Assembly (NCBI GenBank): GCA_030620125.1
Contig: JAUXFI010000030.1
Span: 1 to 13,035 of the forward strand
DNA length: 13,035 bases
Origin: Anaerolineae bacterium
Lineage (GTDB): Bacteria; Chloroflexota; Anaerolineae; B4-G1
Direction of reading: 5' to 3'
This document shows positions 7,136 through 12,012 of this stretch, piece after piece. The first letter of the stretch is position 1, and each line of letters opens with the position of its first letter. A program made the translations under genes and the position numbers. Below the pieces are notes generated by a model. That model saw nothing but the letters and a program-made list of their open reading frames with translations. It was not told the origin of the DNA and did not search any database.

Positions 7136-7621
7136 CTACTCCTCCAGCAACTGGCGCAGCGCGTCCTCGACATCATCTGGCCCGCCGGGTACGTAGTGGA
7201 TCTCTCCCTCCCGATCCACGATGACCATGTGGGGGATACCCCACACGCCGTATGTATCTTTGACACTGTCGTCGGTATCGAGCAGCACGGTGAAAGTGTA
7301 GTCGTGGTCGTTCATAAAGTCGCTCACCTCGTCCCGGATCTCTCCGACGTTGATTGCCAGCACAACCACGCCCTGGCTGGCGTAACGCTCGTGCAGTTGC
7401 TGGAAGTGAGACAGTCCTTCGACGCACAGGCCGCACCAGGTGGCCCAAAAGTCGAGCATCACCAACGGCCCCTCCAGGTCGCTCAGCGTGACCGCGTCGC
7501 CGTTCAGGCTGTCGAGGGTAAAGTCGGGGGCCGGGCCGAAGGTTAGGGAGTGAGGGATAGACCCGCTCCAGGTCAGGGCAGTCAGCAGGATAAACATAAC
7601 AAACAGCGTGTGTGTTTTCAT
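7136..7621 (-). CDS. TlpA/ResA-like extracytoplasmic thioredoxin
   Basis: A 161-aa thiol-disulfide oxidoreductase of the TlpA/ResA/AhpC-TSA group, expected to be membrane-anchored or secreted and to act outside the cytoplasm. The ATG at 7621 is preferred over the upstream in-frame TTG (7654) because the hydrophobic signal or anchor (FVMFILLTALTW, residues 7-18) then begins right after MKTHT. No lipobox Cys is present. The thioredoxin fold is evident: PDFTLDSLNGD, then LDFWATWC-GL-C with C63 and C66, the VVVLAINVGE strand with its insertion, and the cis-Pro segment YGVWGIPHMVIVD (P130). The active site is CGLC, whereas most relatives have Pro before the second Cys. Such proteins often serve cytochrome c maturation or reduce periplasmic disulfides, but no such genes lie nearby. 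Only a weak GAGA precedes the start, and no convincing promoter was found in 7622-7720 on this strand. Confidence 0.88.
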   Translation of the reverse strand: MKTHTLFVMFILLTALTWSGSIPHSLTFGPAPDFTLDSLNGDAVTLSDLEGPLVMLDFWATWCGLCVEGLSHFQQLHERYASQGVVVLAINVGEIRDEVSDFMNDHDYTFTVLLDTDDSVKDTYGVWGIPHMVIVDREGEIHYVPGGPDDVEDALRQLLEE

Positions 7622-7711
7622 TTTGGCTTTCTCATCAGCGGTATGGTCGAGCAAAGGCGACGATAAGCATACGGGAGGGGCCTGGGAGACCCGATAGGGC
7701 GGTGGTGCAAA

Positions 7712-7739
7712 TTGACTTGTATATGGAACTGGTTATACT
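7712..7739 (+). promoter_or_regulatory. Promoter upstream of the first UbiA gene
   Basis: TTGACT (7712-7717, 5/6) is followed by a 16-base spacer and TATACT (7734-7739, 5/6) on the plus strand. Transcription would start near 7746, leaving a leader of about 90 bases before 7839. The leader contains a perfect dyad at 7793-7807. It would drive the UbiA, radical SAM, UbiA and methyltransferase series. Confidence 0.65.
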
Positions 7740-7792
7740 TTGCCTGTCTCTCAAAGGACTTGCTTCCTCCCTTATCTCGGTGACGATGCAAA

Positions 7793-7807
7793 GCAGCTTG
7801 AAGCTGC
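7793..7807. repeat. Perfect 7-bp dyad in the leader of the first UbiA gene
   Basis: GCAGCTTGAAGCTGC is a 7-base inverted repeat around a central G. As RNA it would form a short hairpin about 30 bases before the first start codon; as DNA it could be an operator. No U-tract follows, so it is not a terminator. Confidence 0.4.
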
Positions 7808-7838
7808 AATCATTCTACCACAAAAGAAAAGGTGAGCA

Positions 7839-8822
7839 ATGCCAAAGTGCGGTTTTGTCGAATCGTCATTTGACGACTCTGGAGGAAACAACAATGCATC
7901 CAGAACAGGTGAAAAGCTGCACGCCTGGCTGACTCTCTCCCGCCTGCCGTTCCACTCCGTGGGCGTGTTGCCGTTTATTCTGGGCGGGGTGTTGGCCTGG
8001 CGGCTGGAAGGAGCTTTCCGTTGGGATGTCTGTGCCTGGGGCACGCTGGGTGTGGTGCTCATCATGCTGTCCACCTACTACGCCGGAGAGTACTGGGATT
8101 ACGAGGAGGACTCCCTCTCCACCCGCCTGGGTTCCAACCGCTTCGCCGGAGGCTCCCGAGTGTTACAGCAGGGACTTTTGCCCCGCCGCGCCGCTCTGTG
8201 GGCCTCGCTGGTCAGCCTGCCCCTGGCCGGCGGGGTCGGGTTGGTCCTCCAACTGGGCTACCGGACGGGGCCGTGGACCATCCCCCTCGGCGCTCTCGGC
8301 ATGTTGGGCGGATTCTTTTATTCGACGCGGCCGGTGCGTTGGGTGACCAGAGGGTGGGGCGAGTTGTGGATCGCATTCTGCTACGGCTGGCTGCCGGTGG
8401 CGACGAGCTACTATCTACAAGCGAGAGAGATAGTGCCGCTCGTCAACTGGCTGGCGATCCCCATCGGCCTCACCATCTTTAACGTGATCCTGCTCAACGA
8501 ATTCCCCGACTACCCGGCCGACCTGGCGACGGGCAAGGCCAACATGGTGATGCGTCTGGGGCCAGAGCGGGCTTCCCACCTCTATAGCCTCGTCAGCCTG
8601 GAAAGTTGGATAACAATACTGCTCTCAATGCGGCACGGCGTTCCTACGTTGGCTTTGTGGTTCTACCTGCCCATCCTGGCCCTCTCGCTGATCCTGGTCG
8701 TGCAGGTAGCACGCGGGCGCTGGCAGGATCGGCCCACCCTGGAGAAACTCTGCGCCGCCAACCTGGTGGTGAACCTGGGTACCACGATGGCCTACATCCT
8801 CGCCTTTGTCTTTGAGGGTTGA
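7839..8822 (+). CDS. UbiA-family (MenA-like) membrane prenyltransferase, first copy
   Basis: An integral membrane enzyme of the UbiA superfamily, which transfers a polyprenyl chain from the diphosphate to an aromatic or similar acceptor. It has about eight to nine hydrophobic helices. FAGGSRVLQQGLLP (102-115) resembles MenA (dihydroxynaphthoate prenyltransferase) proteins. The second Asp-rich motif is intact: NEFPDYPAD (220-228) followed by GK (232-233). The first motif is unusual, AGEYWDYEED (82-91) where the family has N-D-x-x-D, so the first Asp is replaced by Glu. The start is uncertain: ATG 7839 has AGGTGAG-like spacing but adds about 27 unconserved residues before LHAWLTLSRLPFHS, where homologs begin. 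A strong GGAGG at 7881 precedes an out-of-frame ATG at 7894. It is followed 12 bases later by the radical SAM gene. The acceptor substrate cannot be read from sequence. Confidence 0.85.
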   Translation: MPKCGFVESSFDDSGGNNNASRTGEKLHAWLTLSRLPFHSVGVLPFILGGVLAWRLEGAFRWDVCAWGTLGVVLIMLSTYYAGEYWDYEEDSLSTRLGSNRFAGGSRVLQQGLLPRRAALWASLVSLPLAGGVGLVLQLGYRTGPWTIPLGALGMLGGFFYSTRPVRWVTRGWGELWIAFCYGWLPVATSYYLQAREIVPLVNWLAIPIGLTIFNVILLNEFPDYPADLATGKANMVMRLGPERASHLYSLVSLESWITILLSMRHGVPTLALWFYLPILALSLILVVQVARGRWQDRPTLEKLCAANLVVNLGTTMAYILAFVFEG

Positions 8823-8834
8823 CCGGGTGGACGA

Positions 8835-10061
8835 ATGGTCGCAAGAGTGGGGAAGACGGCCCAGGCGCAAGGTGCGCCCCTTCTGGTGGCCGCCGAGCCT
8901 GATCCTCCGGCAAGCGATGAGCGCGCTGTACGTGGGCGCGAGTTGCCGCGTTGGCTTTTCACCTACGGATTAAAGTGCCTCCCCGGGGCCGCCGGGTCAC
9001 GGGGCATGGGCTGCATCGGCTTCCCGGCCCACCCTGTCTGGGAGATGACCGCCGCCTGTAACCTGCGCTGCATCCACTGCCACGCCTCTGGCGGAGAACC
9101 CGCGCCCGACGAGTTGACCACCGGCGAGGCCAAACGGCTTTTGGATCAACTGGCCGAGGTGAGCGAGTTCCGCATGATGGCCTTCACCGGCGGCGAGCCG
9201 CTGGTGCGCCCCGATCTCTTCGAGTTGTTGGCCTATTCCCAGGCCCTGGGCTTTGTCAACACGATAGCCACCAACGCCACCCTCGTTGACGAAACGGTGG
9301 CCCGCCGCCTGCGCCACTACGGCGTGGTGATCGCCGCCGTGAGCCTGGACGGCTTTGACGCCGCGACCCACGACTTTGTGCGCGGCCAAGCCGGCACATT
9401 CGAGGCCACCCTGCAGGGAATACGCGCCCTGCGACAGGCTGGCATCCTGCTGCACATCAACATCACGGCCATGGAATACAACCTGGATCAGATGGAGCCA
9501 CTGATGGCCCTGGTTGATGAACTGGGGGCAGGCATCCTCTTGATGTACCAACTGGTGCCGGTGGGACGAGGCCGGAACATTGAGGGAGCCGCTCTGGACC
9601 TGGGCGCTAACGAGCGCCTGATCCGCTTCATGGCCCAGGCGCAACGCACTACCCGGGCTATCATGGAGCCGGTAGCAGGCCCCCAGTACTGGCCCTTCCT
9701 GCTGCAGCGGGCTGGTATCCGCAGCGGCCCGCTCCTGCGCCTGGCGGAGACGGTCTTCCACGGCTGCAGCGCGGGACGCGGTTTCGTCTACGTCAAGCCC
9801 AACGGCGATGTCTGGCCCTGCCCTTTCGTCGAGGTGAATTGCGGCAACGTGCGCCAGACGCCCTTCCCGACCTTGTGGGCCACCTCGCCCGTCTTTAAGC
9901 ACCTGCGCGAGCGGGAGAAACGACTGCAAGGAGACTGCGGCGCGTGCGTGTACAGGCGACTCTGCGGCGGCTGCCGGGGGCGGGCCTGGGCTACCACCGG
10001 CGACTATCTGGCCGAGGACCCCTCCTGCTTTATCCACTCAGCCGAGAGGAAAATCCAGTGA
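8835..10061 (+). CDS. Radical SAM protein with SPASM domain
   Basis: A 408-aa radical SAM enzyme. The core cluster motif is C75-x3-C79-x2-C82 (CNLRCIHC). GGEP lies at 119-122 and SLDGFD at 170-175. The C-terminal SPASM region has C311, C329 (VWPCP), C336 (NCGN), C368-x2-C371-x5-C377-x2-C380 and C398, enough for two auxiliary Fe-S clusters. The sequence style (PVWEMTAACNLRCIHC, LVPVGRGRNI) resembles the group containing the heme-pathway enzymes AhbC/AhbD and NirJ, and peptide-modifying SPASM proteins such as PqqE and MftC. I cannot choose between them. The first 40 residues look like an unconserved extension, so a later start is possible. It lies 12 bases after the first UbiA gene and its stop overlaps a small ORF, so it is very probably in one operon with the flanking prenyltransferases. 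Confidence 0.92.
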   Translation: MVARVGKTAQAQGAPLLVAAEPDPPASDERAVRGRELPRWLFTYGLKCLPGAAGSRGMGCIGFPAHPVWEMTAACNLRCIHCHASGGEPAPDELTTGEAKRLLDQLAEVSEFRMMAFTGGEPLVRPDLFELLAYSQALGFVNTIATNATLVDETVARRLRHYGVVIAAVSLDGFDAATHDFVRGQAGTFEATLQGIRALRQAGILLHINITAMEYNLDQMEPLMALVDELGAGILLMYQLVPVGRGRNIEGAALDLGANERLIRFMAQAQRTTRAIMEPVAGPQYWPFLLQRAGIRSGPLLRLAETVFHGCSAGRGFVYVKPNGDVWPCPFVEVNCGNVRQTPFPTLWATSPVFKHLREREKRLQGDCGACVYRRLCGGCRGRAWATTGDYLAEDPSCFIHSAERKIQ

Positions 10062-10132
10062 ACATGCCAACCTTGTGCTATCTGAAGAAGGCCAAGGACG
10101 AGGCCGCATACATGGTGGAGCGCAGACGCTGA
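10058..10132 (+). CDS. Possible 24-aa small protein overlapping the radical SAM gene
   Basis: A GTG at 10058 overlaps the radical SAM stop as GTGA, with a GAGAGGA ribosome binding site (10044-10050) at suitable spacing; an ATG at 10064 is the alternative start. The 24-residue product contains one Cys, two Tyr (LCYLKK and DEAAYMVE) and a basic end (ERRR). Coupling to a SPASM radical SAM enzyme suggests a possible ribosomal peptide substrate, but no known precursor motif is exact (PqqA has E-x3-Y; here it is E-x2-Y or D-x3-Y). It may equally be a remnant or chance ORF. Confidence 0.3.
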   Translation: MNMPTLCYLKKAKDEAAYMVERRR

Positions 10133-10138
10133 GGAGCG

Positions 10139-10183
10139 ATGATGGTGTGTTGGTGTTGCGAACTGCACCCCTTTGTGGTATAG
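10139..10183 (+). CDS. Possible 14-aa Cys-rich peptide ORF
   Basis: GAGGAG (10131-10136) precedes tandem ATGs at 10139 and 10142, and the ORF encodes MMVCWCCELHPFVV before TAG at 10181. Three Cys in 14 residues next to a radical SAM gene is notable. However, it is very short and overlaps the promoter proposed for the second UbiA gene, so chance is the simpler explanation. Confidence 0.12.
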   Translation: MMVCWCCELHPFVV

Positions 10184-10184
10184 T
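10156..10184 (+). promoter_or_regulatory. Internal promoter for the second UbiA gene and methyltransferase
   Basis: TTGCGA (10156-10161), a 17-base spacer and TATAGT (10179-10184, 5/6) make a plausible sigma70-type promoter in the gap before the second prenyltransferase gene. Transcription would start near 10191, just upstream of an AGGAGGGG and a perfect palindrome. This would allow expression separate from the first UbiA and radical SAM genes. Confidence 0.5.
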
Positions 10185-10204
10185 GCCGCTCCAGGAGGGG
10201 AAAT

Positions 10205-10220
10205 ACGTGGATGTCCACGT
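10205..10220. promoter_or_regulatory. Palindrome in the leader of the second UbiA gene (operator or hairpin)
   Basis: ACGTGGATGTCCACGT is a perfect 7-base inverted repeat around TG, about 14-30 bases downstream of the proposed start point. It could bind a dimeric repressor or fold as an RNA hairpin. It overlaps an 11-codon ORF (GTG 10207 to TAA 10242) that has AGGAGG 8 bases upstream (10193-10198), so a leader-peptide arrangement is also possible. Confidence 0.4.
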
Positions 10221-10258
10221 GATGGCTCGCGTCAGAGATTAACTTTGGAGGCAACGTC

Positions 10259-11206
10259 GTGACCGCAAAACAACCTACTGCCAAAATGCTACCTTTGTGG
10301 ATTGTCAAGCTGCGCGCACCGTTCTTCACCGCCGACCTGGTGCCCGTCTGCCTGGGGGTTGCCATCGCCTGGGCGCGCGCCGATACGTTCAATCTATGGT
10401 ACTTGTTGCTGACGTTGATCGGCGCCGTCTGCATCAACGCCGGCACCAATATGACCAACGACTACTTTGACCACAAATGGGGCTCCGACGAGGTCAACAC
10501 CGAGTTCGCCAATCCCTTCACGGGTGGAAGCCGCCTCATCCAGATGGGGATCGTCAAGCCCAAGACCTTCCTCTGGCAAGGCATCGGGTTCTTTGTCGTC
10601 GCCGCGCTCATCGGGCTGGCGCTGACGCGCGCTCTCGGCCCGTGGGTGCTGTGGCTGGGGCTTATCGGCGTCTTTACCGGCTTTTTCTACACCGCGCCGC
10701 CTGTTCGGCTGGCCCGCACGGGGTTGGGCGAGTTGCTGGTGGGACTCAACCTCGGCCCCCTGATGGTGCTGGGTAGTTACTACGTCCAGACACAGACGGT
10801 ATCCTGGGAGCCGGTGATCGCGTCGCTGCCGGTAGCGCTGCTCATCGCGCTGGTGTTGTGGATCAACGAGTTCCAGGACATGCCGGCCGACGCCATCGTG
10901 GGCAAGAACCACCTGGTCGTGCGGCTGGGCCGGAAGCGGGCCGCCACTGTCTACGGGCTGCTGCTGGCGACGGTCTACCTGTCGCTGCTGGCGGGAGTCC
11001 TGTTCGGCGGGGTCACGCCCTTTGCGCTGCTGGGCCTTTTGACGCTGCCCCTGGCCGTCATGGCGTATCGCGTGACCCGCGTGCATTACGATCACCCTCA
11101 GGAGTTGATCCCGGCCAACGCGGCCACTGTCCTGATACATCTGATGACCGGCCTCTTGATCGCGCTGGGCTACGTCATCCAGGGCGTAGTAGGATGGTTG
11201 CTGTAG
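10259..11206 (+). CDS. UbiA-family (MenA-like) membrane prenyltransferase, second copy
   Basis: A 315-aa polytopic prenyltransferase with both canonical Asp-rich motifs. The first is NMTNDYFDHKWGSD (64-77, N67-D68 and D71 binding Mg-diphosphate). The second is NEFQDMPAD (203-211) with GK at 215-216. FTGGSRLIQMGIV (87-99) again resembles MenA, which prenylates dihydroxynaphthoate in menaquinone synthesis, though other acceptors are possible. The GTG start at 10259 is supported by GGAGG (10247-10251) 7 bases upstream. It is a divergent paralog of the first copy (shared NEFxDxPAD...GK and GGSR segments), and it has the intact first motif that the other lacks. Its 3' end overlaps the methyltransferase start by 13 bases. 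No other menaquinone gene is in the window, so I leave the symbol empty. Confidence 0.9.
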   Translation: MTAKQPTAKMLPLWIVKLRAPFFTADLVPVCLGVAIAWARADTFNLWYLLLTLIGAVCINAGTNMTNDYFDHKWGSDEVNTEFANPFTGGSRLIQMGIVKPKTFLWQGIGFFVVAALIGLALTRALGPWVLWLGLIGVFTGFFYTAPPVRLARTGLGELLVGLNLGPLMVLGSYYVQTQTVSWEPVIASLPVALLIALVLWINEFQDMPADAIVGKNHLVVRLGRKRAATVYGLLLATVYLSLLAGVLFGGVTPFALLGLLTLPLAVMAYRVTRVHYDHPQELIPANAATVLIHLMTGLLIALGYVIQGVVGWLL

Positions 11207-11949
11207 ACCAGGGATTTGCCGCATCGTCCGACAAGGCTGCCACTCGCGGCCACCCCTCCTACGTCTGGCGGGCGGGGCAGGAACGGCGCTTTGAGATGGT
11301 GTGCCGCTGGGCGCCGCTGGAGGGACAAGCCGTGCTCGACGTGGGCTGCGGGGTGGGGATGTACACGGCAGCCTTTCTACGCGAGACTCCCCACGTCTTT
11401 GGCGTCGAGATCGAGTTCGAGCGAGCAGTGGAGGCGCGGGAGCGGGCTGCTGGCGTGGTTCAGTCGCCGGGCGAGCGCCTCCCGTTCCACGACGCCGCCT
11501 TTAACGTCGTTTTCTCTCACGAGGTGCTGGAGCACGTCGCCGACGACCGGGCCTGCGTGGTCGAGATGGTGCGCGTGACCCGGCCCGGCGGGCACATCGT
11601 CGTCTTTGTTCCCAACCGGCTCTATCCCTTCGAGACGCACGGTATCTTCTGGCGCGGGCGCTACCGCTTTGGCAACGTGCCGCTGGTCAACTGGCTGCCC
11701 ACGCCGCTGCGCGACCGGCTGGCTCCCCACGTCCGCGCTTACACCGCCGCTGGCCTGCGTCGCCTCTTCGACAGGCTCCCCGCGCGTATCGTCCACCACA
11801 GGCAGGTCTTTCCCGGCTACGACAACATCGTCGCCCGCGCCCCCGGTCTGGGACGGGTCTTGCGTGCCATCACATACGCCTTTGAGCGCACTCCGCTGCG
11901 CGCCTTTGCCCTTTCACACCTGCTGGTGGTGGAGAGAAACCAGCCGTGA
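11194..11949 (+). CDS. Class I SAM-dependent methyltransferase
   Basis: A 251-aa soluble methyltransferase of the Methyltransf_11/UbiE-like type. Motif I is VLDVGCGVGMYT (47-58), the acidic residue after the second strand is E72 (FGVEIEF), and motif II/III is seen as AAFNVVFSHEVLEHV (101-115) followed by VTRPGGHIVVFVPN (128-141). The ATG at 11194 lies inside the end of the second UbiA gene (13-base overlap), so the two are co-translated or at least co-transcribed. The open frame continues far upstream, but that part is a shadow of the UbiA gene. Next to prenyltransferases it may methylate a prenylated ring, as UbiE/MenG does; however, the C-terminal half (RAYTAAGLRRLFDRL) is also common in methyltransferases of unknown substrate. 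The acceptor is therefore open. Confidence 0.87.
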   Translation: MVAVDQGFAASSDKAATRGHPSYVWRAGQERRFEMVCRWAPLEGQAVLDVGCGVGMYTAAFLRETPHVFGVEIEFERAVEARERAAGVVQSPGERLPFHDAAFNVVFSHEVLEHVADDRACVVEMVRVTRPGGHIVVFVPNRLYPFETHGIFWRGRYRFGNVPLVNWLPTPLRDRLAPHVRAYTAAGLRRLFDRLPARIVHHRQVFPGYDNIVARAPGLGRVLRAITYAFERTPLRAFALSHLLVVERNQP

Positions 11950-12012
11950 TGCATGAAACGTGACACGTGATTCAGATGCTATGCTGTTCTCTCACGCATC
12001 ACGTTTTGCGTT
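11945..12012. repeat. Palindromic repeat-like region between convergent genes
   Basis: CGTGATGC (11945-11952) and GCATCACG (11996-12003) are perfect inverted 8-mers. AAACGTGA (11956-11963) can alternatively pair with TCACGTTT (11999-12006), and ACGTGAT (11965-11971) with ATCACGT (11998-12004). The motif CGTGA/TCACG recurs several times, so the region looks like a short dispersed repeat. A T-rich run (TTTTGCGTTTTA, 12004-12015) follows on the plus strand, so it may end transcription of the methyltransferase. The annotated end of the kinase frame runs through it. Confidence 0.5.

Noticed and set aside
7793..7807. Intrinsic terminator between the divergent thioredoxin and UbiA genes
   Set aside because: The stem is short with a 1-3 base loop and no U-tract, and it lies downstream of a promoter in the leader of the next gene.
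7911..7917. Programmed -1 frameshift joining the 7894 ATG ORF to the UbiA frame
   Set aside because: GAAAAG is not a good slippery heptamer (re-pairing of the Lys tRNA on GAA is poor), and no strong downstream structure was noticed. A mutation or alternative start is simpler.
8997..10037. Long open frame (346 codons) on the minus strand opposite the radical SAM gene
   Set aside because: It lies wholly antisense to a gene with clear family motifs, its translation is low-complexity (Gln/His/Gly/Val rich) without recognisable domains, and long antisense frames are expected in GC-rich DNA.
10058..10132. PqqA homolog
   Set aside because: The small ORF lacks the exact Glu-x3-Tyr pair of PqqA, and no pqqB/C/D-like genes are in the window.
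10858..11193. Upstream extension of the methyltransferase frame into the second UbiA gene
   Set aside because: The translated extension is Arg/Gly/Pro-rich and lies in a different frame over the conserved UbiA motifs; the methyltransferase fold begins after the ATG at 11194.
10394..11224. Long open frame on the minus strand opposite the second UbiA gene
   Set aside because: The product is dominated by Gln, Arg, Asp and His with no domain, as expected for the complement of a hydrophobic membrane protein gene.
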